A stretch of 7,384 nt of DNA from an uncultured Methanobrevibacter sp. GTDB taxonomy: Archaea > Methanobacteriota > Methanobacteria > Methanobacteriales > Methanobacteriaceae. Both the position numbers and the translations under genes were made by a program. Shown in pieces: positions 1 through 6,110 of the stretch; within the stretch, counting starts at the first letter, position 1; each line of letters begins with the position of its first letter. The notes under the pieces are model-generated. The model worked only from the letters and a program-made list of their open reading frames with translations. It was not told the origin of the DNA and did no database searches. The stretch is taken from positions 1-7,384 of the forward strand of contig CACZPT010000055.1 of NCBI GenBank assembly GCA_902783085.1, read 5' to 3'.

Positions 1-33
1 AAATTATCATATTCTTAAAGTATTAATAAGATA

Positions 34-62
34 AAAAAGTAAATGTTATTATTGCATTTATT
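34..62 (+). promoter_or_regulatory. Candidate promoter of the membrane protein-phoU unit
   Basis: An A-rich BRE-like block (AAAAAGTAAA, 34-43) is followed by a degenerate TATA-like stretch (GTTATTAT, 45-52). The 29 bases match the region before pstS (1879-1907) at 21 positions, including the whole first ten bases and a CATT-A/T-ATT end. The element starts 60 bases before this gene's start codon and 59 before that of pstS. The BRE/TATA reading follows known archaeal promoter layout. The TATA part is weaker than at pstS, so the promoter call is an inference. Confidence 0.5.
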
Positions 63-93
63 TTTAATTATTAAATATTTTTAAGGTGATAAT

Positions 94-942
94 TTGAATC
101 ATTCAAAACTGATATTAGTTGGTGTTATTTCAGCATTTGTTGCAATTACAACCGCTTTATTGGGAGTTACTGGAACAATTATTGGGTCTGTTTTATCATC
201 AGTTCTTTATAATGTGCTTTCAGAAGCTTTAGAAAAACCTGTTAATGATGTAAATATTTCACATGATTTTGAATGGGATATTGCTTATTTAATTCCGTTA
301 GTTATCATAGTTTTCATTCAACTATTCTTAATCTTAGCATTTTTATCTGAATGGGGATTATTGCCACGTATATTTTTAAATATTTATTTATCTATACAAG
401 GGGTTGCAGATAATAATTTATACCGTGTTTTAGGATTTTCTTTAATTATTATGAGTATTTATCCTTTTGTTTTAAAACCAGACTTTGTTAAAAAGATTCA
501 TGGTTTATTAATCGCATTTGTGGGTTTAATATTTTTAGCAAGAGGTTTTTCAGATATTGGAACTACTATAACTTCAACTTATGGGCTTGTTTTTCATTAT
601 TTTGATTTTCCAATAGCAATCATAGCATTTTTAATCTTAGTATTTGTTATTTACAAAATCATTCTTTATGCTAAAATTTCTAAACCGGAATCTGATTTAT
701 ATGATAAGGTTATGCATAAAGATCCCAAAGCAGGTCAAAATAAAAAATATTATCATAATCAAAATATGAATAAATCTGTTGGGAATTTAGATGATTTAAA
801 ATTAAAGCAAAATAAGAAAATTAATAAATACAAATCTCGTAAACGTGTTCGAAAAATTCACAAACCTAAAGAGAATATTAATCAATCTTCAAATAATATT
901 CATTTTGAATCAAATGATTTATTAGATGATTATAAGAAGTAA
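94..942 (+). CDS. Uncharacterised multi-pass membrane protein with basic C-terminal tail
   Basis: I do not recognise this 282-residue protein. Hydrophobic segments lie at about residues 5-34, 64-85, 110-127, 134-150 and 173-193, so about five membrane helices are predicted. The first carries a small-residue pattern (G24, G27, G31) suited to helix packing. Residues 195-282 form a polar, lysine- and asparagine-rich tail with a dense basic patch at about 232-260 and an acidic end (residues 274-280); by the positive-inside rule the tail should be cytoplasmic. The start is TTG, chosen because AGGTGAT (84-90) sits three bases upstream, a perfect anti-SD match. The gene ends six bases before the HTH-PhoU gene, so the two are very probably co-transcribed. 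That suggests, but does not prove, a role in phosphate sensing or signalling at the membrane. No catalytic motif is visible. Confidence 0.8.
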   Translation: MNHSKLILVGVISAFVAITTALLGVTGTIIGSVLSSVLYNVLSEALEKPVNDVNISHDFEWDIAYLIPLVIIVFIQLFLILAFLSEWGLLPRIFLNIYLSIQGVADNNLYRVLGFSLIIMSIYPFVLKPDFVKKIHGLLIAFVGLIFLARGFSDIGTTITSTYGLVFHYFDFPIAIIAFLILVFVIYKIILYAKISKPESDLYDKVMHKDPKAGQNKKYYHNQNMNKSVGNLDDLKLKQNKKINKYKSRKRVRKIHKPKENINQSSNNIHFESNDLLDDYKK

Positions 943-948
943 GATATC

Positions 949-1833
949 ATGAGTAAAAAAAATAAAACATTAAAAGATATTTTGGATTTAATATTATATG
1001 AAAATCCATCTACTCAAGATGAAATTGCCGAGAAGTTGGGCATTTCACGCAGATATGTTACTAAATTAATCCATCCTTTAATTGAAGATGGAACTATTAA
1101 AAGAGCTTATATGATAGATTTGAAAAGCTATGAGGAAGTTGCTGAATCATTAGGTGAATATATAACTCATCGTGATACTTCAGGCAATTTTTTAATTAAT
1201 GACATGTTATCTAATATGTCAAAACATGTTCATTCTCAACTTGAAACTTCTTTTGAAGCTATTTTAGAATATGATGAGAGTAAAGCTAAAACAGCTTTAG
1301 AAATGGATTATACAACTAACAATATGGTTGAAAAAATAAGAACTTCTGTTGAAACTATTGTTAGCATCAATCAGCATTCTGAATTTTCAAAGTCTGTTCT
1401 TTACAATGAAGTTGCTTATGATTTGGAGCGTATTGGTGATTATTGTGGTCATATTGCTAAATTTGTTATCAATGATGTTTATGAAGTTAATGAATCGATT
1501 TTAAAAAAATTGAAAAAAATGTATAAAACTGCTCAAAAAATGCTTAGATTATCAATGCTTGCATTTCTTGAAGGTCGAACAGACTTAAAAGATGATATTG
1601 GTGAGTTGGAGGATTCTATTCATATTCTTCAATCCAAGGCTATTAATTTAATAGCTACTCAAATGGCTGAAAATTCATTTGATGAAAAAGAGCGTTCTAA
1701 TTATTTTATTTATTTATTCAGAGTAATTAAGGCTTTTGAGCGTATTGGGGATATTTCTGTTGAAATTAGGGATGTGGCTATTGAATTTCATGATAATATT
1801 CCAAGGCCGACAACTCCACGTTCATTCAGATAA
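949..1833 (+). CDS. phoU: HTH-PhoU fusion, phosphate uptake regulator
   Basis: This 294-residue protein has two parts. Residues about 8-58 form a winged helix-turn-helix; the recognition helix is about 32-48 (ISRRYVTKLIHPLIEDG) and the wing runs into KRAYMIDL. Residues about 85-282 are two PhoU three-helix repeats, each ending in the family's acidic metal-binding motif: E160-R-I-G-D164 and E264-R-I-G-D268. PhoU proteins down-regulate Pst uptake and, in bacteria, pass the signal to PhoR. Here a DNA-binding domain is attached, so the protein could repress or activate transcription directly. No two-component partner is present in the window. The gene starts six bases after the membrane-protein gene with only a weak ribosome site, so it probably depends on translation of that gene. 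The pst operon follows 104 bases downstream. The domain call is firm; direct control of pst is inferred. Confidence 0.9.
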   Translation: MSKKNKTLKDILDLILYENPSTQDEIAEKLGISRRYVTKLIHPLIEDGTIKRAYMIDLKSYEEVAESLGEYITHRDTSGNFLINDMLSNMSKHVHSQLETSFEAILEYDESKAKTALEMDYTTNNMVEKIRTSVETIVSINQHSEFSKSVLYNEVAYDLERIGDYCGHIAKFVINDVYEVNESILKKLKKMYKTAQKMLRLSMLAFLEGRTDLKDDIGELEDSIHILQSKAINLIATQMAENSFDEKERSNYFIYLFRVIKAFERIGDISVEIRDVAIEFHDNIPRPTTPRSFR

Positions 1834-1850
1834 TTTTTTTTAAAGTTTTT
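1834..1850 (+). terminator. T-rich termination tract after phoU
   Basis: Eight T residues follow the phoU stop directly (1834-1841), then AAAG and five more T (1846-1850). Archaeal RNA polymerase commonly terminates at such U-rich tracts without a hairpin, and none is visible here. A new promoter follows at 1879, consistent with a transcript end in this gap. The DNA is AT-rich throughout, so the signal is only moderately specific. Confidence 0.5.
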
Positions 1851-1878
1851 AGTTCTCATTTTATGAAATATAATTCAC

Positions 1879-1907
1879 AAAAAGTAAAATTTATATACTC
1901 ATTAATT
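1879..1907 (+). promoter_or_regulatory. pstS promoter (BRE + TATA box)
   Basis: An A-rich BRE-type block (AAAAAGTAAA, 1879-1888) precedes a clear archaeal TATA box, TTTATATA (1890-1897). Transcription would begin about 25 bases downstream, near 1920, leaving a leader of under 20 bases before the TTG start at 1938. The next stretch (CATTAATT) is also shared with the element at 34-62. Such bases just behind the TATA box are a plausible place for a repressor or activator contact, but no clear symmetric operator is seen. Confidence 0.7.
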
Positions 1908-1926
1908 GAAAGAATATAGTCACTAC

Positions 1927-1933
1927 AGGTGAT
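1927..1933 (+). promoter_or_regulatory. Ribosome binding site that decides the pstS start
   Basis: AGGTGAT is a full match to the archaeal 16S 3' end and lies four bases before TTG at 1938. It contains the GTG at 1929, which is in frame with pstS and could be mistaken for the start. The membrane-protein gene uses the same AGGTGAT then TTG layout (84-90, 94), which supports TTG 1938. Confidence 0.75.
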
Positions 1934-1937
1934 AAAA

Positions 1938-2729
1938 TTGGATAAAAAATATTTCATTTTAGCATTGATATTAATTATAGGAGTTATTTTATCTCAAAAT
2001 CATCCACATTCAATAGAAATTAACATGGTTGGTTCCACATCAGTTCAACCAGTATGTGAGCAATTAGCCCAAGCATACATGGAAACTCATCCAAACATTA
2101 CAATTAATATTCAGGGCGGCGGATCTAACTTTGGAATAAAAAGCCTAAGGAATGAAATTGCAGAAATGGGAATGTGTTCTATGGAACTTGAAAATAACTA
2201 TAATTTAACTACTTATGAATTAGGCCATGAAGGAATTGTAATTGCAGTTAATCCAGCTAATAACGTTACAAATTTAACTGATTATCAACTTCAACAAATT
2301 TATTCGGGAAATATTACTAATTGGCAAGAAGTAGGTGGTGTGAATAAAACAATAACCGTTCTTACTCGCGAAGAAGGTTCAGGTACTTTAAATGCATTTA
2401 AAAAGCTCATAATGAACGGAAGTGATATTACACAAAACGCAATAGTTTTAAACTCCCAAGGTTCATTAAAACAAGCTATTAGTCAAAATCCTGACGCAAT
2501 AGGATTTGTACCATATTCATACTTGGATAATGGTGTTAATGCAGTTGCTATTAATGGAATTTATCCAACAATGGATTCTATTGCTAATGGTTCATATATA
2601 CTTCAAAGACCCTTTTTACTTTTAACTAATAGTGAAATTAATAATCAGACACAAGATTTTCTAAATTGGTTAAATTCCAGCGAAGCAACTTTTATTATTA
2701 ATCAAAATAGAATTGTAAGGAGTTTTTAA
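1938..2729 (+). CDS. pstS: Phosphate ABC transporter, substrate-binding protein PstS
   Basis: PstS captures phosphate outside the cytoplasmic membrane and hands it to PstC/PstA. From TTG 1938 the protein has 263 residues. KK and a hydrophobic stretch (about 5-18) form a signal peptide or uncleaved anchor; there is no lipobox cysteine. Phosphate-loop motifs typical of the family follow: GSTSVQP (from residue 32), GGGSNFGI (from 60) and REEGSGT (from 144). The segment CSMEL at 80-84 replaces the more usual S-R/D-x-x of this loop. Ten N-X-S/T sequons are present (for example N53, N89, N109, N160, N246), as expected of a glycosylated archaeal surface protein. The gene is first in pstSCAB and ends one base before pstC, whose AAGGAG site (2717-2722) lies inside the pstS end. 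Tungstate or molybdate binders are related, but the PstC/A/B neighbours make phosphate much likelier. Confidence 0.92.
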   Translation: MDKKYFILALILIIGVILSQNHPHSIEINMVGSTSVQPVCEQLAQAYMETHPNITINIQGGGSNFGIKSLRNEIAEMGMCSMELENNYNLTTYELGHEGIVIAVNPANNVTNLTDYQLQQIYSGNITNWQEVGGVNKTITVLTREEGSGTLNAFKKLIMNGSDITQNAIVLNSQGSLKQAISQNPDAIGFVPYSYLDNGVNAVAINGIYPTMDSIANGSYILQRPFLLLTNSEINNQTQDFLNWLNSSEATFIINQNRIVRSF

Positions 2730-2730
2730 A

Positions 2731-3573
2731 ATGAATGAAGCAATAGTTGAGAAAGGTTTATTTCTATTATCAATTTTTTCTATTTTAATCTTCCTTTTAA
2801 TAATAATTTTCATTATTTTGGAATCATTTCCCGCCTTTCAACATATTGGTATTTCAAATATTTTGTTTGGTATTAATTGGGCTCCGGATAATGGTTTTTA
2901 TGGAATTTTACCGATGATTTTGGGGTCAATTATTGTAACAGTCTTCGCACTATTGATTGCAATTCCATTATCTATTGGATGTGCTATTTATATAGAAGAA
3001 TTTAGTCAAAATCATATTAAAACATTATTTAAACCAATAATACAAACTTTAGCCGGGATTCCATCGATAGTTTATGGATTTTTTGGTTTAATGGTATTAG
3101 TTCCAATTTCAAGAGATTTTTTCGGAGGTAGTGGATTTACCATCCTTGTTGCATCAATGGTTTTAGCCATCATGATTTTACCAACAATTATTAGCTTATC
3201 TCAAGATGCTATCAATTCTGTACCTTCAGAATATGTTGAGTCTTCTTTAGCTTTAGGTTCAACCCATATCCAAACTATAAAAAATATTATTCTACCGAAA
3301 GCTAGTTTAAAAATTACAACAGCAATTATATTGGCTATGGGACGCGCAATTGGTGAAACACTAGCTATTATAATGGTTGCAGGTAATGTGGCTGAAATCC
3401 CAACCTCTATTTTAAGTCCCGTTAGGACATTAACTTCAAATATTGCTCTAGAAATGGGGTATGCAATTGATATCCATTATAATTCACTTTTTGCAACAGC
3501 TGTTGTTTTATTTAGTATTATCATGGTCTTAATGATTATTTCTAATGTAATCGAACATAAATGGGGATGTTAA
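2731..3573 (+). CDS. pstC: Phosphate ABC transporter permease PstC
   Basis: PstC is one half of the phosphate channel in the cytoplasmic membrane. The 280-residue protein has six hydrophobic helices, at about 10-32, 61-85, 105-125, 134-155, 195-217 and 252-272. The EAA loop that docks on the ATPase lies at about 168-190 (YVESSLALGSTHIQTIKNI). The charged membrane motif GRAIGET (R205, E209), typical of PstC, follows. The G-I-L-P-M-I-L-G-S start of helix 2 is also characteristic. The start ATG is supported by AAGGAG eight bases upstream. Only one base separates it from the pstS stop, and the same TAA-A-ATG junction recurs before pstA, so translational coupling is likely. Length and helix count are normal for the family. 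Confidence 0.95.
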   Translation: MNEAIVEKGLFLLSIFSILIFLLIIIFIILESFPAFQHIGISNILFGINWAPDNGFYGILPMILGSIIVTVFALLIAIPLSIGCAIYIEEFSQNHIKTLFKPIIQTLAGIPSIVYGFFGLMVLVPISRDFFGGSGFTILVASMVLAIMILPTIISLSQDAINSVPSEYVESSLALGSTHIQTIKNIILPKASLKITTAIILAMGRAIGETLAIIMVAGNVAEIPTSILSPVRTLTSNIALEMGYAIDIHYNSLFATAVVLFSIIMVLMIISNVIEHKWGC

Positions 3574-3574
3574 A

Positions 3575-4408
3575 ATGAAAGAAAAGTTTATTAAAGTTTT
3601 AATTTTTACTTCGGGATTTATAACAATTCTTTTGTTTGTTGTTATTATTGCATATATCTTAATTAATGGCATTCCAGTTATTAGTTTTGAGTTTTTATTC
3701 GCAAATACCTTAAATTCTGGTCGTGAGGGTGGTATTTTACCGATGATTCTTTCAAGTATTTATATTCTTATTTTAACTGCAATTTTTTCGATTCCTATTG
3801 GTGTTGGTATTGCAATTTATATGACTCAATACTGTAAGAATATCCTATTAATTAAATTTATAAGATTTATATCTCGGTGTTTAGCTTCAATTCCTTCAAT
3901 TATTTATGGTTTGTTTGGTTTTACATTTATTGTGTTGTTTTTAAGGTTGGGTTGGTCAATTTTTTCAGCATCTTTAGTTTTATCATTAATGGCAATTCCC
4001 ACCATATTTCAAGTCAGTGAGGTTACGCTTAACAATATTCCTTTAAATTTAATTGAATCAAGCTTGGGGCTTGGTGCAACTAGGTTACAAACAATAATAT
4101 CCGTTATTATACCAATTGCAATTCCAGGCATTACAACAGGAATTATTTTAGCTTTAACAAGGGCATTTTCAGAAGCAGCAGCTGTAATGTATGTGGTTGG
4201 TTCTACATTCCAAATTCCATTATCTATTTTTGACACGGGAAGGCCTCTGCCTCTTCATTTATACATATTGGCTAGTGAAGGAATTTCTTTTGAAAATGCT
4301 TATGGTACAGCTACTGTTTTAATTTTTATTGTGCTTTTTATTACAATTTCAACTAATTATTTTGTAAATAGATATCAAAGGAGGATTAAATATGAAATTA
4401 AAAGTTAA
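3575..4408 (+). CDS. pstA: Phosphate ABC transporter permease PstA
   Basis: PstA is the second channel subunit, paired with PstC. The 277-residue protein has six helices at about 7-30, 54-82, 101-122, 128-146, 184-207 and 245-264. An EAA loop at about 158-186 (LIESSLGLGATRLQTIISVI) contacts PstB. The PstA-type motif LTRAFSEAAAVMYVVGST (R196, E200) and the PLPLHLY segment (225-230) before the last helix separate it from PstC. It begins one base after the pstC stop, with GGGGAT (3563-3568) as a moderate ribosome site. Its last 17 bases overlap pstB in another frame. It is a normal-length family member, and I see no defect. Confidence 0.95.
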   Translation: MKEKFIKVLIFTSGFITILLFVVIIAYILINGIPVISFEFLFANTLNSGREGGILPMILSSIYILILTAIFSIPIGVGIAIYMTQYCKNILLIKFIRFISRCLASIPSIIYGLFGFTFIVLFLRLGWSIFSASLVLSLMAIPTIFQVSEVTLNNIPLNLIESSLGLGATRLQTIISVIIPIAIPGITTGIILALTRAFSEAAAVMYVVGSTFQIPLSIFDTGRPLPLHLYILASEGISFENAYGTATVLIFIVLFITISTNYFVNRYQRRIKYEIKS

Positions 4409-5135
4409 AAACTTCAATGTCAAAATCAACAATAAAGACATTCTTAATAATATTAATATAAATTTTAAAAAGAATTCTATTCATGCACTTATTGGCCCAT
4501 CAGGTTGCGGTAAATCTACATTTTTAAAATCAATTAATCGTATGAATGATTTAATTGATAAATTTACTTTTGATGGAAATATCTTTTTAGACGATAAAAA
4601 TATTTATGATATTGATGAGGTCTCTCTTAGAAAAAAAGTTGGAATGGTATTTCAAAAAGCAACACCCTTTCCAAAATCTATATTTGAAAATGTTGCTTAT
4701 GGTTTAAGAATTCATGGGATAAAAGATAAAAAATTTATAAATAAAAAGGTTAAAGAAAGTCTGAAAGCATCTGCATTATGGGATGAGGTCAAAGATAAAC
4801 TCAATTCTTCGGCTTTAAACTTGTCTGGAGGTCAACAACAGAGATTATGCATTGCAAGAACAATTGCTGTTAATCCGGATGTTATCTTAATGGATGAGCC
4901 TTGTTCAGCACTTGATCCAATATCCACATTTAAAATTGAAGATTTAATCCAAAAACTAAAAAGAAAATATACAATAGTCTTGGTAACTCACAATATGCAA
5001 CAAGCAAAAAGAGTTTCTGATTTTACTTCATTTTTCTTAAATGGACATGTTATTGAAAGTGGAAAGACAAATCAAATCTTTTTAAATCCTAAAAAAGAAA
5101 AAACTGAAAGTTATATTTCTGGAAGGTTCGGATAA
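4392..5135 (+). CDS. pstB: Phosphate ABC transporter ATP-binding protein PstB
   Basis: PstB is the cytoplasmic ATPase that drives phosphate import. All ABC motifs are present in the 247 residues: Walker A GPSGCGKST (35-43), Q-loop Q88, signature LSGGQQQR (144-151), Walker B VILMDEP (164-170, catalytic E169), D-loop SALD (172-175) and switch histidine H200. INRMND (48-53), FQKATPFPKSIFENVAYG (87-104) and the C-terminal SYISGRFG are PstB signatures and argue against other importer ATPases. The ATG is preceded by a strong AGGAGGAT site (4379-4386) inside pstA, and the two genes overlap by 17 bases, giving coupled synthesis of channel and motor. It is the last gene of the operon; no further plus-strand gene follows before the convergent fumarase gene. 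Confidence 0.96.
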   Translation: MKLKVKNFNVKINNKDILNNININFKKNSIHALIGPSGCGKSTFLKSINRMNDLIDKFTFDGNIFLDDKNIYDIDEVSLRKKVGMVFQKATPFPKSIFENVAYGLRIHGIKDKKFINKKVKESLKASALWDEVKDKLNSSALNLSGGQQQRLCIARTIAVNPDVILMDEPCSALDPISTFKIEDLIQKLKRKYTIVLVTHNMQQAKRVSDFTSFFLNGHVIESGKTNQIFLNPKKEKTESYISGRFG

Positions 5136-5161
5136 GGATTGCAAGAAATTTAAATTTGGTA

Positions 5162-5187
5162 GCGAGTTATAATTCATTTAAACTCGC
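5162..5187 (+). terminator. Hairpin between convergent pstB and fumA
   Basis: GCGAGTT (5162-5168) and AACTCGC (5181-5187) are perfect inverted 7-base arms around a 12-base loop. This is an unusually GC-rich stem for this gap. It lies in the 60 bases between two converging genes, so it could end or stabilise transcripts from either side. AT-rich sequence with short T runs follows on both sides. Archaeal termination does not strictly need a hairpin, so an mRNA 3'-end protecting role is equally possible. Confidence 0.55.
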
Positions 5188-5195
5188 AAATATAA

Positions 5196-6038
5196 TTAAT
5201 TATCATATATTTTTATTGTTGCATGTCTATCTGCCCAACATTGGACACAAACTCCAATAGGTAAACCTGCAGTATGGGTATGGGCTTTTAGGATTTTAAC
5301 ATCTAAGGCAGTGGTTTTACCTCCGAGACCCATAGAACCAATTCCTGAGGCATTGATTTCATCTAGAATTTCTTCTTCTAGTTTAGCTATTTCAGGATCA
5401 GGATTTCTCTCACCTACTTTTCCAAGCAGTGCCTTTTTACCTAGTTTTAAACATAAATCTGAAGTTCCTCCAATTCCAACACCAATAACAGTTGGTGGGC
5501 ATGGTTTTCCTTTTGCTTTTAAAACTGATTCGACAACAAATTCTTTTATTCCTTCAACACCTTCAGCAGGAAGTGCCATTTTTAAGGCATTATTGTTTTC
5601 TGAACCAAATCCTTTTGGAAATATTGTAATTTCTAAATAATCTTCGTCTATCAGTTCAATATCGATTGGAGGTATATAATCTCCAATGTTAATGTTTGTA
5701 TTTTTACGGCTTATAGGATCCACAATATTGGGACGAATTGGAATTTCTTTTGTTGCTTTTTTTATTCCTTCTTCAATTCCTTGTTGTAAGTTTTCAACTT
5801 CAACATTACCAAGTTTAACAAAAGCAACAGGTAAACCTGTATCCTGGTACATAGGAATACCTTTTTCTTCTGCAAGTTCGATATTCTTTAGTATTGCTTT
5901 GATATTTAACTTAGCTAAATCATGTTCTTCGATTTTAAGCGCATCTTCAAGTGATTTTTTTACATCATCACCAAGTACTATTACAGCTTCTTTGTAGAGT
6001 TCATAAACACTTTCTTTAATAATTTCTTTTGTAATCAA
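5196..6038 (-). CDS. fumA: Class I fumarate hydratase, alpha subunit (TtdA/FumA N-terminal type)
   Basis: The product is the alpha part of the two-subunit, iron-sulfur class I fumarase, which interconverts malate and fumarate in the reductive partial TCA route of methanogens. Family motifs in the 280 residues are QDTG (65-68), PKGFGSENNN (141-150), KPCPPTVIGVGIGGTSD (178-194), GIGSMGLGGKTTALDV (232-247) and VCVQCWADRH (263-272). Of the three expected cluster cysteines, C180 and C267 are present, but the residue before QDTG, normally Cys, is Tyr64 (TAC, one base from TGC). The start is TTG at 6038 with AAGG (6050-6047) eight bases upstream; the next in-frame ATG is only at residue 63. The beta subunit is not in the window. 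An L-tartrate dehydratase alpha subunit is the main alternative, since the families overlap. The gene lies 72 bases behind porF. Confidence 0.88.
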   Translation of the reverse strand: MITKEIIKESVYELYKEAVIVLGDDVKKSLEDALKIEEHDLAKLNIKAILKNIELAEEKGIPMYQDTGLPVAFVKLGNVEVENLQQGIEEGIKKATKEIPIRPNIVDPISRKNTNINIGDYIPPIDIELIDEDYLEITIFPKGFGSENNNALKMALPAEGVEGIKEFVVESVLKAKGKPCPPTVIGVGIGGTSDLCLKLGKKALLGKVGERNPDPEIAKLEEEILDEINASGIGSMGLGGKTTALDVKILKAHTHTAGLPIGVCVQCWADRHATIKIYDN

Positions 6039-6085
6039 AATAAAAACCTTATAAAATTTACTTAATATTATTTTTTGATTTGAAA

Positions 6086-6101
6086 TATTATAAATTTTTT
6101 T
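6086..6101 (-). promoter_or_regulatory. Candidate promoter of the fumarase gene
   Basis: On the minus strand, seven A (6101-6095) are followed by TTTATAATA (6094-6086), a BRE plus TATA arrangement like the one before pstS. The TATA box starts 56 bases before the TTG start, compared with 48 for pstS. It would let fumA be expressed apart from the por operon, although read-through from porF is also possible. AT-rich context limits certainty. Confidence 0.5.
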
Positions 6102-6107
6102 AAAAAA
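6096..6107 (-). terminator. Possible T-tract terminator behind porF
   Basis: Three bases after the porF stop, the minus strand reads six T (6107-6102) and then seven A. A U-run directly behind a stop codon fits archaeal termination, and TTTTTTAAAAAA is also a perfect palindrome. The A-run is shared with the candidate fumarase promoter, so the end of one unit and the start of the next would touch. The tract is short, so confidence is low. Confidence 0.35.
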
Positions 6108-6110
6108 TAG

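Noticed and set aside
1..93. Leading 93 bases searched for the end of another gene, tRNA or repeat array
   Set aside because: Apart from the candidate promoter and ribosome site, only AT-rich sequence is seen; no coding or structured RNA signal could be supported.
1899..1909. TCATTAATTGA just behind the pstS TATA box as a palindromic operator
   Set aside because: Only the outer bases and a few inner ones are symmetric, and short AT palindromes are common here. The similarity to 34-62 is the better evidence for a regulatory site.
4009..4236. Minus-strand open frame inside pstA
   Set aside because: It lies fully inside a conserved permease gene and shows no motif; it is a chance frame.
5260..5839. 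Direct copies of GGTAAACCTG at 5260-5269 and 5830-5839, each nearly palindromic
   Set aside because: Both encode a Gly-Leu-Pro stretch with the same codons in the fumarase gene; protein coding explains the repeat, and no further copies were seen in regulatory gaps.
5311..5997. Two plus-strand open frames (5311-5640 and 5686-5997) opposite the fumarase gene
   Set aside because: They are rich in Pro, Ser and Phe in a way typical of antisense reading of an AT-rich gene, have no ribosome site or family motif, and lie wholly within a well-conserved minus-strand gene.
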